The notes beneath the pieces are model-generated. The model saw only the letters and a program-made list of their open reading frames with translations, ran no database searches and had not been told where the DNA came from. Position numbers and translations under genes: made by a program. A DNA stretch of 5,811 nucleotides from Candidatus Aegiribacteria sp. GTDB lineage: Bacteria; Fermentibacterota; Fermentibacteria; Fermentibacterales; JCC-6. Location of the stretch: contig JAUVUL010000146.1 of NCBI GenBank assembly GCA_030600975.1, positions 1 through 5,811 on the forward strand, given 5' to 3'. Below are positions 1 to 5,811 of the stretch, piece after piece (position 1 is the stretch's first letter; each line of letters opens with the position of its first letter).

Positions 1-296
1 CCAGGGTACTACTCAATCATCGGCAAGGTTGACAAACGATGAAGACACTTGTAACATTATTAACGGTGAACGGTACAGTCTGAAGATCAAGTATCGGTTC
101 CAGGTTTTTGTTCCGAAGCGTCAGATCTTGCCTAGTGCATCAATGCGGATTGTCCGCAGCGCTCTGACCTGAGTAGGCGTGCCGTTCACCATTCTTATAC
201 CCTGATCGATTTCCGGGGTACAAATACGGTGAACAGTGGGTTGTAGACCGAAGTGCAATCGGGCAGGCGAATTGATCACCTGCCCGTAATCTGAAT
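1..296. other. Intergenic or gene-end stretch without a supportable gene
   Basis: No convincing gene is visible here. One plus-strand frame is open from the window edge to a TGA at 40-42 and would end in GYYSIIGKVDKR. A second plus-strand frame is open from the edge to a TGA at 170-172, about 56 codons. Neither gives a protein I recognise, and either could be the tail of an upstream gene or chance. A 9-base inverted repeat (GGTGAACGG at 65-73, CCGTTCACC at 182-190) and a related copy (ACGGTGAACAGT, 226-237) are present, with no known role. The only feature tied to a neighbour is the stem-loop at 261-285. Confidence 0.4.
261..285 (-). terminator. Stem-loop just downstream of the M16 peptidase gene
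   Basis: Read on the minus strand, a perfect 7-bp G+C-rich stem (GGGCAGG/CCTGCCC) begins 11 bases after the TAA stop of the peptidase gene. After one mismatch the stem can continue by two more pairs. Its position fits a transcript 3' end. There is no T-run behind the stem on either strand, so it is not a textbook intrinsic terminator. It could instead be an RNA-stabilising 3' hairpin or a factor-dependent end. Confidence 0.4.
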
Positions 297-2972
297 TTAC
301 TCCAGCGGCTGCATCCGATCATCAACTCCACCTGCGATGGAGACGAACCATTTTCCTGTGAAATACTTTGCAGCGACTTCTCCTATAACGTCGGGTCTGA
401 GAGCCAGGATCGCTTCCAGATCCGTTATGTCCTGGTCGAGTGGCAGACCAAGCGTCTCATGGACGACGAGGTATCTCGCGACTGAATCGTAATCATCGAA
501 TGCAAGGGCGTTTCGCCCGATGGAACGGTATTGCTGCAGCAGGAGTTCCGATTCCCCCACACCACCTTCAGCAATCCTGTCGCATTCATGGATGGCTGCT
601 TCAAGCGCCCTTTCCACCATAGGTGCTCCCGTTGAGAAATATGTCCGGAATCTTGTTCCTGTGGGTGTTCCGGATGCCGGACCGTCAACCCAGCAGACTA
701 CAGCGTAGGCGAGCCCCTGGGTTTCTCGGATATTCAGCCCCATCCGGGAACTGATTCCACCACCCAGAATCTGGGACATTGTGCTGAATGGAATGTAGTC
801 GGGTGACAGCACTTCCGGGGCCGGGCAGGCAATTATTGCTGCTGCCTGTACCCTTCCTTCGATTGTTTCAACGATGGTATCACCGGGCAGGGAGCTGAAG
901 ATGTAGTCCTCCGCGGCAGGCAATACCGATGATTGGTTCTCCCAGCCTCCCAAATACTGTTCCGTCAGCTCCAGCGCCCTCTCGGGCGTGATGTCTCCCA
1001 CAACCGCCAGCACGGCGCCTTCAGGCCTGACACAGGTTTCCAGCCAGGATTCCACGTCAGCAAAGTCGATACTCGCGAGAGTAGTACTGTCTGCGCTACG
1101 GCTTCCTCCTTCTTCAAAGAGAATAACATCGATGTTGTTTATTACCCTGGTGAAGGGCCTCTCGTTCTGCATAACATTAATTGCGATCATTCGATCCTTA
1201 ACCTTCTGGAAGTCTTCGATGCGCATGGCGGGACGGATAAGGAGATCGGACAGAGATGTGAAGAAAAGGTCGGCGTAGTCACTGTGTCCGTAGACATTCC
1301 CCAACGTGAAAGAGTTGTAGGGCATAAGCCAGGTTGTGCTACCCTTTTCAGCAAGCCTGGCATGGAATGCCGTCTGATCGAGCTCTTCGGTTCCATGCAG
1401 CATTAGTTCCGTGGTAAGTGAACTTATTCCGGAAAGATCCTGCTCTGCTCTTCGATCACCCATCGGGATCGTTATCATCATCTCTATAACGGGAAAGCTG
1501 TTATCTTCCTTCACCAGAAGTATGAGCCCGTTGTCCAGCTCGAACCGCTGCGTTCCATGGGAGATAGAGTATTCGGGAACTATCAGTGATTCATAGTTGA
1601 GGTTCAGTCCCTCCCAATCCGTTATTTCGGGTACTTCAATATCGGAGATACCGTCGGTGGAGGTGTGCCTTGCGGTGGCTGCTCCTTCCTGAGCGTTCAG
1701 TACTGCTATCAGCATTCTGTCGGGAGTGAAGTATTTCGCGGCAACCGCTCTGACCTCTTCCGGCGTCAGAAGCATGATTTCTTCAAGCAGTTTCTGATGC
1801 GCCAGCGGGTCTCCCTGCATTGACTGGCTGAAGGTTATAGCCAGCGCCCTGTCAAGCGGAGTGTTTTCATTCATCACTTCCCGACCCTGAATGAAATTTC
1901 TGACTGTATCGAATTCGCCTGCATCGATAGGTGTTGCAGCAAGGTTGTACATTTCAGTTTCGATAATCGCGATTAAGCTGTCTATAGAAACGCCTTCCGC
2001 GGGAACTGCCGAGACTGAGAATGGGGAGGTATCCATTAAGCGGGGGGAGGAAGCCCATGCCGCTGTTGCAATGCCCGGTGTTACCAGGTTTCTTTCAAAC
2101 CAGGATATCCCACCTCGGCCCAGGTAGTACGCAAGCAGACCAAGCGCGGGAAGATCCGGGTCATTTGCCCTGCATCCGTCGAAGTAGATAACCACTCTGT
2201 CTGTTTCAGCGGGAAAATCCATTTCCATGCGGACAGGTCCGTCAAACGTTTCTCTGTCATACGGAGCGATAGAAGGGATATCACAGGAAGGGATTCCTCC
2301 GAAGTGTTGTTCCACAAGAGCCAATACATCGTCCGAATTGAAATCCCCGACTACTGTCAATATCGCATTGGCTGGCTGGTACCAGGTATTGTAGTGATCG
2401 GTAACTATCTGCCTGTCATATGCAGCTATGGTCTCACTCGTTCCCAGAATGGGTCTGCTGTATGGATGTTCACCGTAGAAGATGATCCTTGCTGCGGAAG
2501 AAAGAGCCCAGTCAGGTGAATCCTGTGAAAGGCGCCATTCATCCATCACCACACCGATTTCCTGCGCGATTCCGGCTGAATCCATCAGGCAGTTCCGCAT
2601 CCTGTCGCTTTCTACCAGCAGAGCCTCCTCAAGGGCAGTGGCGGGAAAATAGAGGAAGTATGTCGTAAAATCCCGGCCTGTGAAGCCGTTTGCCTGACCG
2701 CCGTTTTTCTTTGCTATCTGCCAGAACCTGGATCCGGGCATATCCGGGGTGCCGTTGAACATCATGTGCTCAACGAAATGACTGATTCCGGATATCTCAT
2801 CCGTTTCGTTCCGGGCACCGACATTGTACCTTGTTACGACCGCGACTGTTGGCGAGTAATGCATCTCCTCGAGCACTACTGTGAGACCATTATCAAGTGT
2901 GTAAACAACAGGGTCAGCGGAAAGAACCTGTATCAAACAGGCCAGCAGAATCAAACAGAAAGCATTTTTCAT
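297..2972 (-). CDS. Exported tandem-domain M16 (insulinase/pitrilysin-type) zinc metallopeptidase
   Basis: This 891-residue protein has two M16 modules in tandem, and the length is usual for two-module bacterial M16 enzymes. Residues 1-19 look like a signal peptide, with a hydrophobic run ending VLSA before DPVV, so it should act in the periplasm or outside the cell. The catalytic module carries HFVEH at residues 65-69 (zinc ligands H65 and H69, general base E68). E145, in VVMDEW, sits 76 residues after H69, where the third zinc ligand is expected. The YQPANAILTVVGDF block near 198-211 is also typical. The second module (about 474-891) has lost the zinc site: the matching residues are S518, T521 and E522. 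It keeps the R749/Y756 pair in IRETQGLAY that helps bind substrate in this fold. The start at 2972 was preferred over the longer in-frame start at 3026 because it places the signal peptide at the N-terminus. A purine-rich stretch, GAAGGGA, lies about 9 bases upstream. The family degrades peptides in a closed chamber; the natural substrate here is unknown. Confidence 0.93.
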   Translation of the reverse strand: MKNAFCLILLACLIQVLSADPVVYTLDNGLTVVLEEMHYSPTVAVVTRYNVGARNETDEISGISHFVEHMMFNGTPDMPGSRFWQIAKKNGGQANGFTGRDFTTYFLYFPATALEEALLVESDRMRNCLMDSAGIAQEIGVVMDEWRLSQDSPDWALSSAARIIFYGEHPYSRPILGTSETIAAYDRQIVTDHYNTWYQPANAILTVVGDFNSDDVLALVEQHFGGIPSCDIPSIAPYDRETFDGPVRMEMDFPAETDRVVIYFDGCRANDPDLPALGLLAYYLGRGGISWFERNLVTPGIATAAWASSPRLMDTSPFSVSAVPAEGVSIDSLIAIIETEMYNLAATPIDAGEFDTVRNFIQGREVMNENTPLDRALAITFSQSMQGDPLAHQKLLEEIMLLTPEEVRAVAAKYFTPDRMLIAVLNAQEGAATARHTSTDGISDIEVPEITDWEGLNLNYESLIVPEYSISHGTQRFELDNGLILLVKEDNSFPVIEMMITIPMGDRRAEQDLSGISSLTTELMLHGTEELDQTAFHARLAEKGSTTWLMPYNSFTLGNVYGHSDYADLFFTSLSDLLIRPAMRIEDFQKVKDRMIAINVMQNERPFTRVINNIDVILFEEGGSRSADSTTLASIDFADVESWLETCVRPEGAVLAVVGDITPERALELTEQYLGGWENQSSVLPAAEDYIFSSLPGDTIVETIEGRVQAAAIIACPAPEVLSPDYIPFSTMSQILGGGISSRMGLNIRETQGLAYAVVCWVDGPASGTPTGTRFRTYFSTGAPMVERALEAAIHECDRIAEGGVGESELLLQQYRSIGRNALAFDDYDSVARYLVVHETLGLPLDQDITDLEAILALRPDVIGEVAAKYFTGKWFVSIAGGVDDRMQPLE

Positions 2973-3024
2973 CTCAGAGCGTCCCTTCGTTGAATGCAGT
3001 TCGTGCAGACGGTGGGTAGATTGC

Positions 3025-3072
3025 ATTGAATACTGAAAACGTTAGTATCTCAGGATAATCGTAGTATTCAAT
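3025..3072. repeat. Perfect 10-bp inverted repeat enclosing the candidate promoter
   Basis: ATTGAATACT (3025-3034) and AGTATTCAAT (3063-3072) are exact reverse complements separated by 28 bases. The right arm contains the candidate -35 of the peptidase promoter and the left arm lies just past the expected transcription start. A partial third copy (AGTAT, 3044-3048) overlaps the -10. The arrangement is compatible with two operator half-sites for a repressor, or with a hairpin. No regulator is encoded in the window. Confidence 0.5.
3044..3071 (-). promoter_or_regulatory. Candidate promoter of the M16 peptidase gene
   Basis: On the minus strand, TTGAAT (3066-3071) and GATACT (3044-3049) are separated by 16 bases and each match the sigma-70 consensus at four of six positions. 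Transcription would start near 3037, giving a leader of about 65 bases before the ATG at 2972. Promoter rules in this lineage are unknown, so this is only the best sigma-70-like match that I found. Confidence 0.35.
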
Positions 3073-3511
3073 AACATAATAAAATATCACTGACTGTCTC
3101 GCCGAAATACACTTTTCTGTTTACTTATTTCCCTTGATCTGTAAGCGATGCATTTATAAGCATTATGAGAATATCCCGGATTATCGGGGATTTCTATTCC
3201 AGCCACAGTTCGCTCGTCATGATCTGCAGCATTTCACGAAAAGTATCAATCATTTTCCGCATGGGGAAAAAAAGGTATATAAAGCGGGTACTAACATGTG
3301 AATCAATGGAGCGTACTGCATGATTACAGTCTCAATCATTTCATCGGATAGTATCGGGAGCGGTGCGTGGGAACGTATTTAAACTTTCAAGGAGGATGCA
3401 AAACGCTACCGGGAAGCTGCCAGAGCTAGCTAACTCTTATCAGGTCACACCCCGGGCATACCATGGGTATACTGAGAGATAGGCCTTTATAGAAATGGAT
3501 GTGAGAACAGA

Positions 3512-5221
3512 ATGGATTTAATAACTCTCCTTACAGCAATCCTGATATTCACCACCGATCTTACTATCACTGAACCTGCAGACGGAGAAGTTTACAGCGG
3601 AGACTGGCTGACTGTCAGAGCCATTGTGGAGAACGAAAACGAGATCCCTGAACATGTCCAGTACTCACTCAACAGCCAGCCGGTGATCCAGATACCCCGG
3701 CTGAACACAGACTGGTACACCTACATGCAGAACGATCTGCATCAAGGCTGCTCAGAGTCGCCCGGTCCCCAGGATGCTACCATATTCTGGACTGCGCCTG
3801 TGACCGGACATTCGCATGAGTTCTGCAGCCCTGTCATAGTAGATGGTATTGTGTACTACCTTTCTGATGAGCAGTCGATAGCGTACGCGCTGAATTCAGT
3901 AACGGGTGAGATCATCTGGCAGTACGATGTCGAAGGTTATGTCGATGACGCTGTTACTTACAACGAAGGAAAAATATATATCGCGGCGGATTCCGCCTGG
4001 TGCCTTGATGCCCTGACCGGTCAGAGGATCTGGGCGTACGGAAGAACCGCAGACGCATGGATAAGTGGCACTCCGGCAGTGGGTAATGGCGTAGCCTACC
4101 TTACGAGTGTTTTTGGAAGTAATTCACAGGTATGCGCACTGAATGCCGAAACCGGCGAAGAGATCTGGATTGTGGATATTCCCTACTACTTCGAAAGCTG
4201 TATTACACTTCATGAGAACAGGCTCTATGTAGCCACCTGGCAGGGACCGCTGTACGCTCTGGACGCCCTCTCGGGAGACATCATCTGGACGAACACCGAT
4301 ACCGATGGCGGTTACTGGGACTCCTCTCCAACAATATACGATGGGGTGATCTACATCGGCGGGGATGATGGTTACATTCACTCGTTTGATACGGAGGATG
4401 GCTCACTCATATGGATGACCAAGGTGCATCAGTACTCACATGCATGGGGCGTGGAACCTACACCGGCTATTCATAACGGCAGGGTTTTTGTCGGCTGCTC
4501 ATTCTATGGCACGGTGTATGGAGCTGTAGGCGCGTACGATATGCAGACCGGAGATAACCTCTGGAGTATCATTGATAAGATTGAGCTGCATGGATCAATT
4601 GGGCTGGCGGATGGGCTTGCTTACCTGGGCGAACACAGAGGTGACAGCGTCTTTGCCATCGATCAGGAAACCGGTGATATCGTCTGGTCGTATGGAATTC
4701 CGGGAGGTCTTGCGGCTGGATTTCAGTCAAGCCCTGCCATAACGGACGGGATCATGTACATCGCCGCCACTGACGGCAACCTCTACGCCTTCGGAACCGG
4801 TCTGAAATACACCTACCTGGACGATCTGTTCGCGGATGTGGGTTCGAACGAGCTTATAGTGACGTCCTTCGATGAGGGCGTTGCTGTTGCCGCAGATACC
4901 ATAAGCTTTACAGTTACCCAGACAGGGATAGAACTGGAACCTTCTCCCCTGTTTGACCTGTGTGCAAGCCCGAACCCCTTCAGCTCCTCAGCATACATCT
5001 CATTCGAGCTTTCCGAGCCGGGATACACTTCAATACAGGTGTATGACCTTTCCGGCAGGATTGTCTGCTCACTGGCAGAATCTGAGCTTGGAGCCGGACA
5101 GCACTCTTATGTCTGGGACGGCAGGAACCAGAGCGGACAGATTATCTGTTCCGGGTTGTACATATGCAGGATACAGTCCGGTGGTATTTCAGAGACCACG
5201 AGCATGTGCCTGTTGAGATAA
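3512..5221 (+). CDS. Secreted eight-bladed PQQ-like beta-propeller protein with C-terminal FlgD/Ig-type sorting domain
   Basis: This is a 569-residue protein. Residues 1-18 form a hydrophobic segment (ITLLTAILIF) that is probably a signal peptide, although it lacks the usual basic N-terminus. Residues 18-60 resemble a small Ig-like module (TITEPADGEVYSG, then VQYSLN). From about 88 to 430 there are eight repeats of roughly 43 residues with tryptophans at 93, 136, 174, 219, 259, 301, 351 and 392. Seven carry the ALDxxTGxxxW pattern of PQQ-type propellers. The last strand (NLYAFG, 423-428) would close the ring with the first (IFWTA). A short linker module follows, ending in TISFTV. Residues about 480-569 match the FlgD/Ig-like, type IX-style sorting tail: ASPNPF, ISFELSEPG, VYDLSGRIV, YVWDGRNQSG and GLYICRI. 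No catalytic residues of PQQ dehydrogenases were recognised, so a binding or scaffold role outside the cell is more likely. ATG 3512 is the first start after an in-frame TGA at 3471-3476, and its ribosome binding site is weak. The gene ends in tandem stops TAA TAA. The ligand is unknown. Confidence 0.9.
   Translation: MDLITLLTAILIFTTDLTITEPADGEVYSGDWLTVRAIVENENEIPEHVQYSLNSQPVIQIPRLNTDWYTYMQNDLHQGCSESPGPQDATIFWTAPVTGHSHEFCSPVIVDGIVYYLSDEQSIAYALNSVTGEIIWQYDVEGYVDDAVTYNEGKIYIAADSAWCLDALTGQRIWAYGRTADAWISGTPAVGNGVAYLTSVFGSNSQVCALNAETGEEIWIVDIPYYFESCITLHENRLYVATWQGPLYALDALSGDIIWTNTDTDGGYWDSSPTIYDGVIYIGGDDGYIHSFDTEDGSLIWMTKVHQYSHAWGVEPTPAIHNGRVFVGCSFYGTVYGAVGAYDMQTGDNLWSIIDKIELHGSIGLADGLAYLGEHRGDSVFAIDQETGDIVWSYGIPGGLAAGFQSSPAITDGIMYIAATDGNLYAFGTGLKYTYLDDLFADVGSNELIVTSFDEGVAVAADTISFTVTQTGIELEPSPLFDLCASPNPFSSSAYISFELSEPGYTSIQVYDLSGRIVCSLAESELGAGQHSYVWDGRNQSGQIICSGLYICRIQSGGISETTSMCLLR
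4943..5218 (+). other. C-terminal sorting-type domain (part of the propeller protein)
   Basis: Residues 478-569 of the propeller protein form a compact beta domain of the FlgD-Ig/type A sorting kind. It opens with ASPNPF, contains the paired SEPGYTSIQVYDLSGR and GQHSYVWDGR blocks, and ends in a basic residue after CLLR. In Bacteroidota such tails direct export through the type IX system. In other phyla the export route is often unproven. No export component is encoded here. Confidence 0.75.
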
Positions 5222-5224
5222 TAA

Positions 5225-5500
5225 GCCATAGCACTTATGAGACCTCTCTCTGTCAAGGTGTAAGCCGATTGTCGATACAGAAAATCGTATATTTCTGAAG
5301 ACAATCATTACCAGCAGAAAGATGACGGGACCGTATCTGAGAGGTGATGCTGAATGCAGGATCAGCAGTATCAGAGGTATTAATACACACATCCAGGTAC
5401 TGTGATATGTAACAGTTACATAATCATCGTTCGACGGTGAAATAAGGCAATTGACTTGACGCATCGGAAGCAGCGACGTAAGTTGGGGATCGTTCGAACA
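5225..5500. other. Intergenic region after the propeller gene
   Basis: This stretch follows the tandem stop codons. It contains the nested stem-loop at 5267-5306 and, near its end, TTGACT (5451-5456) and TTGACG (5456-5461). These resemble -35 elements for the small frame at 5517, but the best -10 at the right spacing is only TAAGTT (5479-5484), so a promoter is not established. A 116-codon minus-strand frame crosses the region. It lacks a ribosome binding site at every possible start and is not annotated as a gene. Confidence 0.5.
5267..5306. terminator. Nested stem-loop downstream of the propeller gene
   Basis: An outer perfect 7-bp stem (GATTGTC 5267-5273, GACAATC 5300-5306) encloses an inner 6-bp stem (CAGAAA 5278-5283, TTTCTG 5292-5297) with an 8-base loop. 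It starts 42 bases after the end of the second stop codon, where a transcript end is expected. No T-run follows on either strand. It may therefore be an RNA 3'-end stabiliser or part of a factor-dependent end, not an intrinsic terminator. Confidence 0.35.
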
Positions 5501-5516
5501 GGAAGAGGAGATAGTC

Positions 5517-5615
5517 ATGACGAACCGGTATACAGACAAACGGCTTGAGAAGACGCATCATATGATGATGCCCGGGGCCCGGTCTGTCGCCGGTTCGGAC
5601 ATCATGCGATACTGA
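5517..5615 (+). CDS. Small 32-codon reading frame of unknown function, possible leader peptide
   Basis: The frame is supported by its signals and not by similarity. A strong purine-rich ribosome binding site (GGAAGAGGAG, 5501-5510) lies six bases before the ATG. The frame ends in TGA at 5613-5615, and an intrinsic terminator starts 26 bases later. The product (start MTNRYTDKRL, end SDIMRY) is basic, has no signal peptide or membrane segment, and includes an unusual HHMMM run at residues 14-18. I recognise no family. It could be a true small protein, a leader peptide that controls the terminator, or the broken remains of a longer gene. The coding sequence overlaps a perfect 7-bp hairpin (GCATCAT/ATGATGC, 5555-5571). 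Confidence 0.35.
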   Translation: MTNRYTDKRLEKTHHMMMPGARSVAGSDIMRY

Positions 5616-5645
5616 ACCAGCGATATATGATTCTTAACCGGGCCC
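5555..5645 (+). promoter_or_regulatory. Alternative RNA pairing that overlaps the terminator
   Basis: GGGCCCGGT (5575-5583) is perfectly complementary over nine bases to ACCGGGCCC (5637-5645). The second arm includes the first four bases of the terminator stem (5642-5651), so the two structures exclude each other. A hairpin at 5555-5571 lies directly upstream. This is the geometry of an antiterminator/terminator switch, but the pairing sequence is a G+C-rich palindrome and could be coincidental. Confidence 0.3.
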
Positions 5646-5673
5646 GAGAGCTGAAGCTCCCGGGCTTTTTTTT
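5642..5673 (+). terminator. Intrinsic terminator serving as intron insertion site
   Basis: A 10-bp stem (GCCCGAGAGC 5642-5651 with GCTCCCGGGC 5656-5665, one A/C mismatch) closes a TGAA loop. It is followed immediately by eight T's (5666-5673). This is a textbook rho-independent terminator for plus-strand transcription. It could end the small frame at 5517 or a long read-through transcript from the propeller gene. The group II intron begins on the next base. Confidence 0.9.
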
Positions 5674-5811
5674 GTGCGCCGGGCATGGCGCGCAGCGCCA
5701 ATGACCGGCGCTGTTAACCGGTAAGCGAAAGCGAACCGGGATGTGACTTGGAGGGTGTAAGTCCCTCTGGAGGCCGTGATGACCGGAACTCCTAGCCGAA
5801 CACCAAGGGCG
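5674..5811 (+). mobile_element. Group II intron, 5' end (probably class IIC), cut by the window edge
   Basis: The element opens with GTGCG, the conserved 5' end of group II introns, followed by CCGGGCATGG as in known IIC introns. Domain I features follow: an AGCGCC/GGCGCT hairpin (5694-5712), a CCGGT/ACCGG hairpin capped by a GC-GAAA-GC tetraloop (5718-5739), and the characteristic GAGGG-TGTAAGT-CCCTC stem-loop (5751-5767). CTAGCCGAACACCAAGGGCG then matches the conserved AGCC...AAGGG stretch of domain I. Its start directly behind the T-run of a terminator is the hallmark target of class IIC, which recognises the hairpin and few exon bases. The intron-encoded reverse transcriptase/maturase and domains V-VI would lie beyond the window. 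It is a self-splicing retroelement that moves through an RNA intermediate. The group II assignment is firm. The IIC subclass rests on insertion site and 5' similarity. Confidence 0.85.

Larger units (their letters stand above)
2973..3511. other. Divergent intergenic region between the peptidase and propeller genes
   Basis: This 539-base region is the shared upstream region of two divergent genes. It holds the candidate minus-strand promoter and inverted repeat (listed separately). A 14-base direct repeat, AGTATCAATCATTT at 3242-3255 and AGTCTCAATCATTT at 3328-3341, matches at 13 of 14 positions. Possible plus-strand -10 elements for the propeller gene are TATAAG (3155-3160), TATATA (3276-3281) and TATACT (3468-3473), but none has a convincing -35 at the right distance. 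ATACC/GGTAT at 3458-3470 forms a 5-bp hairpin just before the gene. An AAGGAGG at 3389-3395 looks like a ribosome binding site but has no start codon at a workable distance. I see no gene here. Confidence 0.6.

Noticed and set aside
933..1406. 157-codon plus-strand frame inside the peptidase gene
   Set aside because: It lies wholly antisense to a strongly supported M16 coding region, has no family features, and is explained as a shadow of that gene's codon use.
2937..2972. Lipoprotein signal (LLAC) at the peptidase N-terminus
   Set aside because: The cysteine is at residue 12, too early for a full signal peptide, and position -2 relative to it is Leu, a poor lipobox. Cleavage after VLSA fits better.
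2973..3026. Longer N-terminus for the peptidase starting at 3026
   Set aside because: The extra 18 residues would put charged sequence ahead of a good signal peptide and would overlap the candidate leader and the inverted repeat. The start at 2972 fits export better.
3171..3194. Intrinsic terminator at ATCCCGG...CGGGGAT followed by TTTC
   Set aside because: The stem needs a bulge, the T-run is interrupted, and no plus-strand gene ends nearby.
3396..3482. 28-codon frame starting at the ATG next to AAGGAGG
   Set aside because: The ATG directly abuts the purine-rich run, leaving no spacing for a ribosome binding site, and the product is not recognisable. The AAGGAGG is more likely chance or part of an RNA structure.
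5189..5539. Minus-strand 116-codon frame as a real gene
   Set aside because: Its first start is TTG, and neither that nor the later ATGs (5518, 5464, 5392) has a ribosome binding site. It overlaps the end of the propeller gene by 33 bases in antisense and has a composition change outside the hydrophobic core. It is kept only as a low-interest finding.
5555..5625. A tRNA in the G+C-rich stretch with GGTTCGGAC
   Set aside because: The T-loop-like string is not flanked by a matching acceptor stem, anticodon arm or D arm, so no cloverleaf can be drawn.

Overview
The window comes from a bacterial chromosome of medium G+C content. The clearest lineage hint is the C-terminal FlgD/Ig-like sorting-type domain on a secreted propeller protein. 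Such tails are common in the FCB group and neighbouring uncultivated phyla (Fermentibacterota, Latescibacterota and similar). The phylum is inferred from this style and not established; no rRNA or other marker gene is present.

Layout. Positions 1-296 hold no gene that I can support, apart from a stem-loop just past the end of the first gene. A large minus-strand gene (297-2972) encodes an exported tandem-domain M16 zinc metallopeptidase. A 539-base intergenic region (2973-3511) separates it from a divergent plus-strand gene (3512-5221). That gene encodes a secreted eight-bladed PQQ-like beta-propeller with an N-terminal Ig-like module and a C-terminal sorting-type domain. The intergenic region has a candidate promoter for the peptidase, enclosed by a perfect 10-bp inverted repeat, and a near-perfect 14-base direct repeat.

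Downstream of the propeller gene come a nested stem-loop (5267-5306), a 32-codon reading frame with a good ribosome binding site (5517-5615) and a strong intrinsic terminator with eight T's (5642-5673). The first base after the T-run begins a group II intron (5674 to the window edge, incomplete). Insertion directly behind a terminator hairpin is the known target preference of group IIC introns.

Functional picture. The two large proteins both appear to act outside the cytoplasm, one degrading peptides and the other probably a surface or secreted binding or scaffold protein. They are transcribed divergently and nothing proves that they work together. The part most worth a second look is 5500-5811: a tiny gene or leader peptide, mutually exclusive RNA pairings that overlap the terminator, and a retroelement placed precisely behind it.
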